DNA of 64,000 nucleotides from Candidatus Altimarinota bacterium (lineage in GTDB: Bacteria; Patescibacteriota; Gracilibacteria; BD1-5; UBA2023): assembly GCA_023230505.1 (NCBI GenBank), contig JALNXF010000003.1, forward strand, positions 60,014-124,013, read 5' to 3'. The notes under the pieces are model-generated. The model saw only the letters and a list, made by a program, of their open reading frames with translations, was not told where the DNA came from and searched no databases. Shown here piece by piece: positions 34,160-45,961 of the stretch; the stretch's first letter is position 1, and every line of letters begins with the position of its first letter. Both the position numbers and the translations under genes were made by a program.

Positions 34160-35065
34160 ATGTACGACCTAGCTATTATATGAGCTGGAAGCGCCGGACT
34201 TCCTGCTGGAATTTACGCGTCTCGCTATAAAATAAAAAATATTATAATTGGAGAACTTCTTGGTGGAGCTCTCACTCAAGCTCATCAAGTAGAGAATTAT
34301 CCTGGATTTGAGAAAATTGCTTGAGCTGAATTAATGGAAAAATTCCTATTTCACGCTAAGGCTTTTTGATCCGATATTTATCATGATAGAGTAAGTGAAG
34401 TTAAAAAAGAATGAGAAAATTTTGAGATAACTACGCAAAATTGAAAAAAGATAAATTCAAAATATATCCTAATTGCTATTTGAAATAAATATAGACACTT
34501 AAATATTAAATGAGAAAAAGAATTTATCGGTAAATGAGTAAGTTACTGTGCGACTTGCGATGGAATGTTTTATAGAAATAAAGAAGTAGCGCTTGTTGGT
34601 GGATGAAATTCTGCATTAACAGAAGCTCTGTATTTGGCTGATATTTGTGCAAAAGTATATTTAATTCACAGAAGATGAGAATTTAGATGAGATAAAGTAC
34701 TTGTAGACAGAGCCGTAAATCACCCAAAAATTGAAATATTATATAACGAAGAAGTAAAGACTATTAACTGAGAAATGTTTGTAGAAGAAATTAGCTTAAA
34801 ATCATGAAAAAATCTTAAGATTGATTGAATTTTTATAGCAATTTGAAATGAGCCAGACACAAGTTTATTTGATAATTTAGGTTTAGATAAGGATGAATCA
34901 GATTATATTATAGTTGACTCAAGACAAAAAACAACTGTAGATTGAGTTTATGCGGCAGGCGATATCACAACTAATTCAAATAAATTTCAACAAACTCTGA
35001 TTTCGGCGGCGGAGTGAGCACTCGCTGCAAATAGCATACATGAAGATATTTTAAGAAATAATTAA
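34160..35065 (+). CDS. trxB: thioredoxin reductase
   Basis: This 301-aa protein has the FAD-binding N-terminus MYDLAIIGAGSAGLPAGIYA, of which two glycines are TGA, and LGGALTQAHQVENYPGF. The redox pair is Cys130-Cys133 in YCATCDG, followed by the NADPH-binding site VALVGGGNSALTEALYL. The FAD-binding end is GVYAAGDITTN. It reduces thioredoxin with NADPH. It starts 10 bases after the PH-domain gene. Confidence 0.95.
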
Positions 35066-35071
35066 AAATAA

Positions 35072-36370
35072 ATGAAAAAATTAGAATTTTTACTTCCAGC
35101 TGGAAACCTGGAAAAATTAAAATATGCCTTTGCTTATTGAGCCGATGCAGTTTATGCCGGAGTGCCAATGTTTTCGCTCCGTGCTCGCGAGAATCAATTT
35201 AGCTGGGAAACACTCGAAGAGTGAGTTAAATATGCTCACGAAAGGTGAAAAAAGATATATTTCACGGCAAATATTTACGCTCACAATTTTAAAATTAAGC
35301 CATTTATGGAAGCTTTCAAAAAAATGGAAGAACTAAAGCCAGATGCCTATATTATGTCAGATCCTGGTTTAATTTATTTAGTTAGAAAGCAGTTTCCAAC
35401 TGCAGAAGTTCATTTATCAGTTCAAGCAAATAATACTAATTGGGCACAAGTGAAATTCTGGCAAGAAATAGGGATAAAACGCGTAATTTTATCTCGTGAA
35501 ATATCTCTTCGTGAAATAACTGAAATTCACAGAGAATGTCCAGAAATGGAACTAGAATTTTTTGTTCATGGCGCTATTTGTATGGCATATTCTGGAAGGT
35601 GTTTATTATCTAATTATATGGCTTGACGCGATCCAAATCAATGAACTTGCGCCCATAGCTGCCGCTGGGAATACAAAGTTTATAAAAATGAAGTAACAAA
35701 TGAGGATTTATATGATTCAACTGGACGTCCGACAAATTACCTACCAATTGAGGGAGAATATTATCTTGAAGAAAAAGAGAGAAAATGAGATTTCTTGCCG
35801 GTTGATGAAGATGAATTCGGGACTTATATTATGAATTCCCGCGATTTATGTCTAATTGATTACATTAAGGAATTAAAAGAAGCTGGAATAATTAGCTTCA
35901 AAGTCGAATGAAGAAGTAAGACTATAAATTACCTAGCCTGAGTCTGAAGGGCTTATCGCAAAGCCATCAATGCAGTCGAGGCAGGAAAAGAATATGACGC
36001 AAAAGAGCTTTCAAAAGAGCTTTTTGCAATCTCAAATAGATGATATATTCCAGGTTTTATTACCTGAGATTTAAAAGAAAAAAGTATTTATTACGATAAA
36101 AATTCTGAGCTAAAAGAAGAAGATTTCGTCTGAATTATTAGAGATTATGACTCTACCAAGAAAATGGCTCTAATCCAAGTAAAAAACAGAATTGATTTAT
36201 GACAAACTCTAAGACTAGTTTCACCAATTCTAGACTACGAATTCAAACTCGAAAAAATTATAGATCCAGCTTGAGAGCTAAAAACCGAAGCTCACGGCTG
36301 AAGCTTTGACGTCCGGATTAACCTAGACCAAAATCCAGGCGAATATGCAATTTTGAGAAGGAGGATTTAA
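35072..36370 (+). CDS. trhP: U32 peptidase family, TrhP/YegQ-like tRNA hydroxylation protein
   Basis: This 432-aa protein contains LLPAGNLEKLKYAFAYGADAVYAG, then HLSVQANNTNWAQVKFW and GIKRVILSREISLREI. The core motif is FVHGAICMAYSGRCLLSNY with Cys at the Fe-S cluster region, then GTCAHSCRWEY and FKVEGRSKTINYLA, all standard for the long U32 form. Family members make 5-hydroxyuridine at tRNA position 34 with TrhO-independent chemistry. It follows trxB at 6 bases. Confidence 0.93.
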
Positions 36371-36375
36371 CTCTG

Positions 36376-37290
36376 CTAATTAGTATATTTTATCACAATT
36401 TTTGTTTTATTTTCTACTTGGGAATATAAGGCTTCTTGGTAAAAACCTGGAACTCTGATGCATCCGTGAGACCTTTTTGTTCAATCAACACTTGTTCAAT
36501 GATGAAGAAAAATTCATCAAGTAATTTGTATTGCATAAGGCATAGGAGATCATTTATGTTTTTTAGATCTTTTATATTTAAGTTCATCTTTTTTTTCAAT
36601 GTGAAAAGTTCATGTTGGTGAGTTTACTCAACCTTCTTCAACTATTACAGTTTCCATTTTTCACTTCTCTTCATTATATACCTGTTTTGTTATATCTTTA
36701 CTTACAAGCCCTGGTGATATATGGGTTGCTAGTGTTAATTTTCAATCTTTATAATAAGCCATTATAAATTTTTTTTCAGAATTTTTTGTAATAATAATTA
36801 CTGTTTTACTATCTTTAATATCTTTCTTAAATTCCCCATTTTTTTCTATAAACTCACTTAAATTCTCTGGAAAGGTAGATTTTAGAGAGTCAAAAACTAA
36901 AGGAAAGGTTAATTCGTTTTGTAAATAAATATTTTTATCATCAATAATAGCTCATTTATTGTCTTTTTTTACAATTTCAGGATTATATTTTTCAAATATT
37001 AATTTATACTGATTTAATCAAAAAAATTGCCTAAGACTATCTTTATATTTTATTCATTTCATTTCAAGAGGAGTCTCTTTCATTTCTGAAATTTTCTTTT
37101 TAGCAAGTCATATATTCGGAATTTCTTCTTTTATTTCAGCCTTTTCTTCTACATTAGTTTGATCTGGATTTTCTATAGTTTTTTCTACTGATTTTTTAGT
37201 TCCATCTGTAACTTCTCAAAGTGCAAAATTTGGTACTGCAAGCGTAAGAGCTCAGGCTAATCAAATCGCATAAGGTAAATGTTTATTCAC
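36376..37290 (-). CDS. L,D-transpeptidase (YkuD) with signal peptide
   Basis: This 304-aa protein has a signal peptide (residues 1-24, AIGLAGALTLAVPNFA), a helical/charged linker, then a YkuD domain with TGTFHIEKKDE, GGIFLHHGTS (the first His pair) and RSHGCIRVP, where the Cys is the catalytic nucleophile. It crosslinks peptidoglycan outside the membrane. The start is GTG at 37290: no ATG is available upstream in frame, and the promoter is 35 bases before it. Its stop lies 6 bases from the end of the convergent trhP gene. Confidence 0.87.
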
Positions 37291-37324
37291 TTTTTTATTT
37301 GTTAAAAAATATTGATTAATTTTA

Positions 37325-37352
37325 AATATATTGCATTTTTTGAATTTGTCAA
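37325..37352 (-). promoter_or_regulatory. promoter of the L,D-transpeptidase gene
   Basis: On the minus strand a perfect TTGACA (37352-37347), 16 bases, then TATATT (37330-37325), 35 bases from the GTG start. Confidence 0.6.
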
Positions 37353-37433
37353 AAAGATTACAATAATTCTCTTGTATTTTAAAATTAATATATTACAATA
37401 CTTCCGTATTTTTATAATTTAACTTATATATTT

Positions 37434-38033
37434 ATGAAAACATTACTAAAACAACTTATTAAAAAATTATGAAATTGAATAATAATCTGAATATGAATAA
37501 TACTTAGTATTTGAATATTTTTTATTGTTTATGCCACAACATTTACTTCTTTAACTCCAGTATGATCTGGTTCTGGACTTACATCAAGTGCTTGGAATCT
37601 TATGGTTTCAAATTTGGATGATTTAAACTGAAGATTAAATACTCTTAATACCACAGTTTCCGGATTATCTGCCACACCAAGCTGAGCTGTAATGGCCTTT
37701 AATCTAGCTTCTTGTCCTACAGGCTGGACAACTCTAGCTTCCGCAGCTTGAAGAGTTATAGTCGGTAAAAATACTTCTGATACAAGTTTTGATGTATTAG
37801 GTGAAACTTGATGAGCTAAAACTCACACTCTAACTACAGCTGAAATGCCGAGTCATAGTCATGGAATACCCTCACATAATTGAGGCGGATGATTAACAAC
37901 AATTAATAATAATCGGGGTAGTTCTTCCAGTACTAATAATGGTTATGGTGAAAACACTAATGTTACAGGAGGTTGATGAGCTCATAATAACCTCCAACCT
38001 TATCTTACACTTTTATATTGTCAAAAAGATTAG
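37434..38033 (+). CDS. membrane-anchored protein with phage tail-collar-like domain
   Basis: This 199-aa protein has one N-terminal transmembrane helix (about residues 16-35, very Gly/Ile-rich) and a short helical segment (DDLNGRLNTLNTTVSGL). A tail-collar/microcystin-dependent-protein domain follows: MAFNLASCPTGWTTLASAAGRVIVG, then AEMPSHSHGIPSHNGGGG, then GGGGAHNNLQPYLTLLYCQKD. Such a fibre-tip domain on a membrane anchor suggests a surface adhesin or a phage-derived attachment protein. There are no other phage genes nearby. Confidence 0.85.
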
Positions 38034-38899
38034 CTAATTTTATTAGCAATAATAAATAATTCATTATTTTTCACTTCAATTAGAGAGATATAATCCAGAG
38101 TTTCATTTTTGATAAAATATTTCTGTCATTCTGTTAGTGAAAATTTATTTTCTAGAATTATTCAAGATGAGATTTTTGAGATATTTTCTGGGTCTAGAAT
38201 TATTTCTTTAAAATCTGGGAATAAGTGTGAGTAGGGGATTGAGTCGGTTTGTTTGAGGTTTTCAATATCTACAGATTTTGATTCATCTAGGTCTCAGATT
38301 TTAGATCTGTGGAGTGTGATAGTGTATGCGTTTAATCACAATTCTTTTCAAATATCTTCCGCAATTGTGCGGATATAGGTTCAGGCGGATACGGTCATCT
38401 CGAGAGTTACAGTAGGGAAGTTATAGTCTAGTAATTTATAGTCAAATATCTCAACAATTCTTTCTGGAATTTGGACTTCTTTTCAATCTCTGGCTAAGCT
38501 ATAAGCTCTTTTTCAATTTACTTTTATTGCGCTATATTTTGGTGGAATCTGGGTTATTTTTCAGAGGAATTTAGACTCAATTAAATTTTTAATTTTATCT
38601 TTTGTAATAGTTTTTTGAGTTTCTTCTATTAATTTATTGTCTAGATAATGAATTGGAGTTCCAAGATCTCCACTTTCAGTATATCAATCTAGATTAAAAG
38701 AAAAAATATAAGTTTTTCTGGCTTTATCTAGATAGCTTATTAATTTCGTAGAATTACCAGTGGCTACGAGTAATAGACCCGAAGCTAGTGGGTCGAGGGT
38801 GCCAGTGTGGCCTACCTTTTTGATATTTAGAATTTTTCTCAGTTTTGATATAGCAAAAAAACTCGAAATTCAAATAGGCTTGTTAATTAGATAAAACAT
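38030..38899 (-). CDS. truB: tRNA pseudouridine(55) synthase TruB
   Basis: This 289-aa protein has the N-terminus MFYLINKPIGISS, the catalytic motif KKVGHTGTLDPLASGLLLV (Asp is nucleophile), and QIPPKYSAIKVNGKRAYSLARDGK and SAGTYIRTIAEDIG, as in TruB. It makes pseudouridine 55 in the T loop. Its 5' end overlaps the HD-domain gene by 17 bases and its 3' end overlaps the convergent collar gene by 4 bases. Confidence 0.95.
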
Positions 38900-39440
38900 A
38901 ATTTTCTTCTTGAAGAAGTTCTATTAATAATTTATTTTTCTTTATTTTTATTTTATCTTTTCATCTAAAAGATAGGTGAAATACAGAATAAAATATCTCA
39001 TATAAAGCAGAAAATGAGTCAGCAAATTTCACAATCCAAAAATCTTTTCATCAAGATCTTTTTATTTTTTTAATTCAGGATGGATACATGTGAGATTTAA
39101 TAATTCCAAGAACTTTATCATCTACTCAAAACTTCTGAGCATTCTGGGCTGAAATTATTCAGTGCATGTATGATTTAATTGTTGTAAAATGATAATCATG
39201 TAAGACTCCTGCAAGAGTACAAGTTTCGATATCTGCATTAAAGAATTTGGCTATTTTATAAGAAAGTCTAGAGACATTTAGAAGATGCTCATATCTATTA
39301 AAAAACATATGTTGCTTAATAGATTTTAACTTCTGAAAGTCAGTATCATTAATAATATCTCAGATAATTTCTAACATATTTTGATGAAATTTTTCTAATT
39401 TAGTTTTTCTTTTATTTCTAATTTTTGTAATTAGTACCAT
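38883..39440 (-). CDS. HD-domain protein
   Basis: This 185-aa protein has the HD pattern RYEHLLNVSRLSYKIA, then CTLAGVLHDYHF with the His-Asp metal ligands, and later HGIISAQNAQKFG and IIKSHMYP. This is the arrangement of HDIG/YqeK-type small hydrolases. It is presumably a phosphohydrolase and the substrate is unknown. It is 58 bases downstream of lepB. Confidence 0.85.
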
Positions 39441-39498
39441 TTTTTGAAATTAAGTTTACAGTGAAATTATACTATAGTTTTTTGAAAATGTAAAATTA

Positions 39499-40287
39499 TT
39501 ATAATCAGTCATAAGTTGAATTTCTTGGAGTATCTAAAAATCTTGGCTTGTATACCCATTTTAAATCTCAGATTCTGAGTGTTCATTCTTGGAAAATATT
39601 AAAATATCAAAAATCTAAAAACACTTTTCAAAGAATATCAGATTGTTTTATAAAATGAGTCGAAGGCTGAATAGAGCATGACATAAAGCAAGATCTAGAA
39701 TCGGATGAATTATTACGATTATCTCACATTAGAAAATATTCTTTATCTGGCACTGTAAAAGTATTATCTTGTACATCAGAAGGCAAGAAAGTTCTTCATT
39801 TACTAAGTGCTGATAAATAATTTTCTTCTAATTTTATAAATTTATCACTTCCAGATTTTTTAATATAAACATCTCAATCTTCGAATTTTATCTGGTCCCC
39901 AGGAAGGGCTATTATTCTTTTTATATAGAACTCTTTTCCATTGCTAGCATGAGGCCTAAAAATTACTACATCTCATCTAGTTGGAGCTCATACTACAAGA
40001 GAAAATTTATCTACAATAATAAATTCTTTGTCATGATAACTTGTCTCCATTGACTTACCGCTTATTTGAAAAGGTGCTGCTATATAGGTTCTAATAGTCA
40101 TCACAACAACAAAAATAATTATCAAATCTCTTATGAAAGAAATAAATTCTTGCATTCATGTTTTTTCATCTTGTTTTAATTCTGTTATATCAGATTTTTC
40201 TTCAATTACTGCGTCTGGATGAGCTGGAATATTTTCCAATTCTTCCATTTTTTCTTCCATTTCAACTATATTATTATTTTCTATCAT
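39499..40287 (-). CDS. lepB: signal peptidase I
   Basis: This 262-aa protein has an acidic cytoplasmic N-terminus of about 45 residues and one transmembrane helix (about 55-72). It carries FQISGKSMETSY with the catalytic Ser, GAPTRGDVVIF, EFYIKRIIALPGDQI with the catalytic Lys, and EYFLMGDNRNNSSDSR. All box motifs of S26A peptidases are visible. It cleaves signal peptides of the many exported proteins here. Between it and secA lies a REP repeat. Confidence 0.94.
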
Positions 40288-40315
40288 TATTTATAATAAA
40301 ATATTAAATATTTTT

Positions 40316-40390
40316 CCCTCGCCCTCTGGGATAAGGTGAATGACAAAGTCAGAGAGTATGCCCTGGGGCAGAGGGTTGGGGTGAGGGCTT
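40316..40390. repeat. composite REP repeat between secA and lepB
   Basis: The ends ccctcgccctctggg and ccagggcagagg-type, ttggggtgagggctttt belong to the same family as the sufS and 28557 copies. Here an extra segment of about 36 bases (ataaggtgaatgacaaagtc...) separates the two palindrome arms. It lies immediately after the secA stop and its T-run could end transcription. Confidence 0.7.
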
Positions 40391-43162
40391 TTATTTCCCA
40401 TGACAATGTTTGTATTTCTTGCCACTTCCGCAAGGGCAGGGTTCATTTCTTCATGTTCATTTATATTGTTGTGGTCAGTTATTTTGTGCTTCATTAGCCC
40501 TATATACTCTTACTCATTCGTTTTCTTCAGAGTTCATTTTAAAATTTTTCTCATAAGCATCAGAAAGTAAATTTTTCAGTCATCCCAAATCATCTAAACT
40601 ATTTATTGATGACATTCAAGTTTCATCAAAAAGTACTTTTAAATTTTTTTCATCTATTTCTACTTGTTCGATATTTTGACTTGGATTTGCTGTGAGCATT
40701 CATTTAACCACTTTAAATCATAACTCATTTAATAAATCCATAAATTTATCATATGATTTCTCTTTATAAACTACAAGCGGATTCTTTTGAGCATATCATT
40801 CAAAAGCTACTTCTTCTCTTAAGTGAGCCATATCATCAATATGTCTCATCCATAATTCATCAATTGATTGCAAAAATAATCTTTTCTCAAAATCAAAGAA
40901 ATCCTCTTCTTTAATACTTGCCTTTAATTCTTCTAATCTTTTTAAGAGAATTTCACTTAAATAAACTTTTAATTCTTGTTTAACTTTTTCCTTTAAGGTA
41001 TTTATATTGATTATTTCAAAATTTGCAAAATTATTTATTTCAGAAATTATTTTATTTATTTCTTCATCTTCTAATTTATCATAATTATCATCCAAAATAA
41101 CACTTTCAATAAATCAATTGATTTGGTTTTCAAACATTTCAATTACTTCCTCGTGAACATTATCTTGTTCTAGAATTTTATTTCTTTTTGAATAAATAAC
41201 CATTCTGTGATTATTTAGAACATCATCGTATTCCAACACATGTTTTCTTATATCAAAATTTCTTCCTTCTACTTGTTTTTGGGTACTATTAATTCTATTT
41301 GTTAGCATCTTGCTCTCAATAAGTGGCTCATCATCTGGAATTGAAGCAAACATTGGAGAATTAAATATTCCAAAAAGTTTATCTCAACCAAAAATTCTCA
41401 TAATATCATCTTGAGGCGATACCATAAATTGACTAAGTCCAGGGTCTCATTGTCTTCAGGCTCTTCATCTTAATTGGTTATCTATTCTTCTTGTTTCATG
41501 TTTTTCAGTTCCAATTATCGCAAGTCAACCAAGAGAGTATTTTTGCAATCAAATTGTTATTTCTCATTTTAATTCTTTTACTTTATCATCAAGTTTTATA
41601 TCTGTTCATCTTCAAGCCATATTTGTAGCTATTGTCACAGATTTAAAAGTTCAAGCTTTAGATATTATTTCAGCTTCTCTATGGTCTTGTTTTGCATTTA
41701 ATACTTCATGCGGAACTCATTCCTTTGAGAGTAAATCACTCAAATATTCAGATTTTGCAACTGATGTAGTACCAACTAAAACTGGTTGACCTACTTCATG
41801 AAATTCACGAATTAATTTTACTAAATAATTATATTTTCAAAGTTCATTTTTAAATAAAATATCTGCTTTATCATCTCTAATCATTGGTCTATTTGTTGGG
41901 ATAACTATTACTTCAAGACCATAAATTTTTATAAATTCTTCTTCCTCAGTTTTAGCAGTTCCTGTCATTCCAGATAATTTTTTGTATAATCTAAATAAAT
42001 TTTGGAAAGTAATAGACGCTAGAGTTTTTGATTCTTGTTGAATTGTAACATTTTCTTTTGCCTCAATTGCTTGATGAAGTCAATCTGAATATCTTCTACC
42101 AGAAAGTACTCTTCCAGTGTGCTCATCAATAATCATTATTTCATCATTTCTATTTAGATAATCAATATCTTTTTTGTAAACCGTTTGAGCTTTTAGAGCA
42201 TTTTCTATATGATGAATATCATTATAATGAGCTGAAATATAAATATTATCAATTCCAAGCATTTTCTCAATTTCCCCGATTCCATCTTCAGTTAGAGTTG
42301 CTGTTTTTTGTTTTTCATCAATTTTGTAGTGAGTTGTTTCTTTTAATACTTTTGCTATTTGGGCAAATTTTAAATATTTATTAGTTGGCTCCATGTCAGG
42401 AGCTGATATAATTAATGGAGTACGTGCTTCATCTACCAAAATTGAATCCACCTCATCAACTATTGCATAGAATAAGGGACTAAGTACTCTTCTATCTTTA
42501 TTTATAGCCATATTATCTCTCAAATAATCAAAACCTAGCTCATTATTTGTGATATAAACTATATTTTGAGAATAATTAAACTGCTTATCTTCACTACTTT
42601 GATTGTGAGAAATAACTCATACAGTAAGTCAGAGCGACTTATAAATAATTCACATTTCCTTAGAATCACGAGTAGCAAGATAATCATTAACTGTAACAAT
42701 GTGAACTGGAATTCAAACTAAAGCATTTAAGTAAGCCGAAATTGTAGCAACAAGTGTTTTTCATTCCCCAGTTCTCATCTCAGAAATATTCCCATCATTA
42801 AGGCTCAATGCTCAGACTAATTGTACATCAAATGGAACCATATTCCAGGTGAATTTTTTATCTCCAATATCAAATTCCTGTCAATTTATTAATTTACAAC
42901 CAATTTTATGAACTGCAAAAGCTTCAAGCTTAATTGAAGCAAGAGTTTCTTTAATTTTTTTGTAATCATCTGGATTTTTGTAATCAAGTCACTCAAATAA
43001 AGACATAAACTCCTTAGTTTTTGCCTGAACTTTTTCAATTGAATCAAGTTCTTTTTCTAGATTTTGTTCAATTTTTTTAATTTCTTCTACTTGTGCAAAG
43101 TATTTTTTTACTTGTTTTTCATTTGGATCCCCAAACACACTCTTTATTAAATTTTCTAGCAT
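40391..43162 (-). CDS. secA: preprotein translocase ATPase SecA
   Basis: This 923-aa protein contains [20 protein letters not shown] (Walker A), [26 protein letters not shown] and [19 protein letters not shown] (DEAD-type Walker B). The helicase half follows, and at the end is the zinc-binding motif [18 protein letters not shown]. It powers export through SecYEG. The C-terminus is intact when frame and table 25 are used. It belongs to a minus-strand run with tig (upstream) and the 43171 small gene, with lepB downstream. Confidence 0.97.
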
Positions 43163-43170
43163 TTGTTTTT

Positions 43171-43338
43171 TTAATCTAAAATAATATTTTTTGTTTGTTC
43201 TAGTGTCTTTCTTCTAAGAATTTCAAATTCTTTAAATTGTTCACTTGTTTGTTCTTCAAGATTTCTTCTTAATCTCTCAATATCTTCTTTTGTAAAAGAT
43301 ATTTTATTTCATAATCATTTCAAACTTCTTATTTTCAT
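43171..43338 (-). CDS. small charged protein between tig and secA
   Basis: This 55-aa protein has a basic N-terminus (MKIRSLKGLGNKISF) and a Glu/Arg-rich helix (EDIERLRRNLEEQTSEQF) that is probably coiled coil. Its ATG is 1 base from the tig stop and its stop 8 bases from the secA ATG, so it is translated within that operon. No family recognised. It is plausible because of the tight spacing, but it is short. Confidence 0.6.
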
Positions 43339-43339
43339 A

Positions 43340-44638
43340 TTATTCAAAAAAAGTATCTACAATTTTTTTGTATTTTATTCTATTTTTAATATCTTCGTAA
43401 TAAGCATCTCCTGGAATTAGTTTTTCTTTTAATTTCTTTAATACATCTAGATTTTGGTATTGAGCTAGAATTTTATCAATTTCTGAATTTATTTCAGCAT
43501 CAGCTACCTCTACTTCAATTATATTTTTTAATTTTTCTAGAATTAATTCAGCCTTTAATCTTCTCTCTGCTTCTGGCTTAATTATCTCATTTTTATAACT
43601 TTCTTTATCTTTTTTAATATGTTCTAAATAATGATCAAATAGCATTCATTTTCACTCAATATCAGCTTCCTGCTCTTTATAAATATTTTCAATTTCATGA
43701 GCTAAAAGATTTGGTCACATTTCGATTTTTGACACTTTTTCTAATTCTGACAATAATTTCTGCTCACTTTCCAGTCTCGCTCTGCGTTCTTTTTCTAATA
43801 AAATTTCATCTCAAATAATTTTTTTAAATCATTCTAAGTCTGTTTTTTCTCATCTTAATTTTTCAATAAATTCCTCATTCCAGTCAGGCTTAATCGCTTT
43901 TTCGATTTTAAAAACTGTAGTTACGAAAAACACTTTTCTTCCAGCGAAATCTTTACTGTGATAATCAGCAGGGAAAGTAATATCAAATTCCACAACTTCT
44001 CAAACCTTAGACCCAGTTAATTTATCCTCAAAGCCTGGAATAAAAGATCCACTTCAAAGTACTAATGGAAAGCTTTTTACCTTAGTTTCTGGTAATTCCT
44101 TACCTCATTTTTTATCAAATCATTGAGTCTCAATAGTTACTTTGTCTAATTTCTCGGCATTAGCTCATTCTACTTCTTTATACGTTGTAAATCTCTTTTC
44201 TATTTCAAAAATAGCTTCGTCAATTTCTTTTTGCTCTAGTTTAATAGCCTCTTTTTTAATTTTAATTTTTTTAGCTTTCTTTTCATCTATTTCAATTTCT
44301 GGTAATACTTCAATATCAAGAGTTACCTCAAAAGGTGTTTTTGATTTTAATTCTTTAATACTTGCATGACCAACTGGAATGATATTTTCTTTTTTCATTG
44401 CTTTCGCATATAAATCATTTAGAAGCTTGTCTACAGCTTGCATATCTATAAAATCGTCTCAATAATTTTTTGCAATAATTTCAGCAGGTATCACACTTCA
44501 TTTTCTAAATCATTTTATATCAGCTTTTTCGCTAATTTCTGCCATTACCTTTTCTTTCGCTTTCTCAAAACTTACTCCACTTTCTTTAATAGTTAATTCA
44601 ATTGTGTATTGATTAATTCTTTTTATTGTACTTTGCAT
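43340..44638 (-). CDS. tig: trigger factor chaperone
   Basis: In this 432-aa protein the N-terminal ribosome-binding region has ADIKGFRKGSVIPAEII, matching the family GFRxGKxP signature (two of these Gly are TGA). The middle has a PPIase-like domain (ITFPADYHSKDFAGRKVFF) and the C-terminus helical arms. It folds nascent proteins at the ribosome. It is the first gene of the tig-orf-secA run. Confidence 0.92.
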
Positions 44639-44710
44639 ATCTTTTTCGGTTAATTTAATTAATAAAAATAAGTTCGCTAATTATATGGAAATTTCTAAAA
44701 ATTCAAATTT

Positions 44711-44752
44711 AAATGATGTAATTTTAAAAAACAAAAAATTACATCATTTTTT
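44711..44752. terminator. terminator overlapping the glycosyltransferase stop codon
   Basis: The arms aaatgatgtaattttt and aaaaattacatcattt pair around a short loop. The TAA stop of the 44739-45791 gene lies within the right arm. This shows tight packing of gene end and terminator. Confidence 0.75.
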
Positions 44753-45791
44753 CAATTATAAATTCTATTGAATCTTTCTTTTTTAGGTTCTTGAAGTTTG
44801 GGAGGAATTTGTTGAAATCTAGGTATTTGAGGTAGAAAATAACTCTTTCGGGATTGTCTTCAAATATTCAAACTCAAGCTTCTTTCATAAGACGAATATT
44901 TCATTCTTCTTGACCTGGAATAAAACTTGGTGAAATAATCGGCACATCTGTAGCAATGCATTCGCTCATTATCGCTCATCCTGGTTTTGTGATGAAAATA
45001 TCAATATTTTTTAGATTTTCTTTTATATCAATAAAATCCCAGTACTTAATTCTCTTATCTTTTACTTCTTTTTTTAAGCTCGCAAATAGCTTTGTATTCC
45101 TTCATTTTATAATATTTATTTCATTATAAAAATCTTCTTTTTTTAGAAGCTCGAGAAGTTTTGTAATAAATGGTTTTTTTAAACCAGTTAGAAGTATTGA
45201 GATATTTTCATTTTTAATATTTTTTTTGTCTAGAAAATATTTTTGTTCAATTGGAAAAAACGAAGTATAAACATTATTTTTTATATGGTTAAATTTTCGC
45301 TTAAATTCCTTTTTAGAAAAATCATCAATTACAAAAAAATAATCAATATTTTCACAACCATAAAACCATGGCATTCCAATCTCAATTGAGTCAGTTATTA
45401 TAACTGCACTTTTAAAAGTTTTTTTGTTTTTTAGAGTATAATTTCTAATAAAAACTGGCCAATTTGGGAAGGTACAGATAACATAATCTGGATTAAATTC
45501 ATCAATTATTTCATTGAATTTTTTCTGATAAACGCTCTTAAAAAGTAAATTTAAAAGTTCATTTGTAAATTCCTGGTCAAGCAAATTAAAAGTTGCATCC
45601 CACAAGAAAGGGATTTTCTCCGAAAAAGCGTAAAATTTACGACTGTTATCTCATCATTTTTTGAGTAAATCTGTCAGATCAATGGACTCAACTATATCTC
45701 ATTTTTCCCTCAAATAATTTGAAATAGAATCGCGTGCAATATTGTGTCCACTCCCATACGAAGCTGTCAGAATTAGATATTTTTTTTGCAT
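44739..45791 (-). CDS. glycosyltransferase of the MGDG synthase/GT28 type
   Basis: This 350-aa protein starts MQKKYLILTASYGSGHNIARDSI, the GSGH motif of monoglycosyldiacylglycerol synthase-like enzymes (MurG superfamily). It continues with YVICTFPNWPVF and SAVIITDS, and near the C-terminus IDIFITKPGGAIMSECIA and VPIISPSFIPGQEEGN, which bind the sugar nucleotide. It probably makes a glycolipid at the membrane. Two glycines in these motifs are coded by TGA. Confidence 0.86.
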
Positions 45792-45859
45792 AAATTTGTA
45801 TTTTTTAATATAATTTTGAGTTTATCTAAAATTCCAAATTTATCAAATTTCATTTTCCC

Positions 45860-45887
45860 TTGACAAAAACATATTTTAAAATATAAA
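45860..45887 (+). promoter_or_regulatory. strong promoter of imported pair 45962-46619
   Basis: Perfect TTGACA at 45860-45865, 16 bases, then TATAAA at 45882-45887. It leads to a leader of about 65 bases that ends in the Shine-Dalgarno stretch agggagaggagaaag. Confidence 0.6.
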
Positions 45888-45961
45888 TCAAACTACAAAA
45901 ACAAAAACTTTTTCAAATAAAAATAAAAAATCAGATCCCTGATAGGGAGAGGAGAAAGATT

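Noticed and set aside
40291-40494. 67-aa frame containing SPHPNPLPQG
   Set aside because: It is the wrong frame of the secA end running into a REP repeat. The correct frame gives the SecA zinc motif [12 protein letters not shown].
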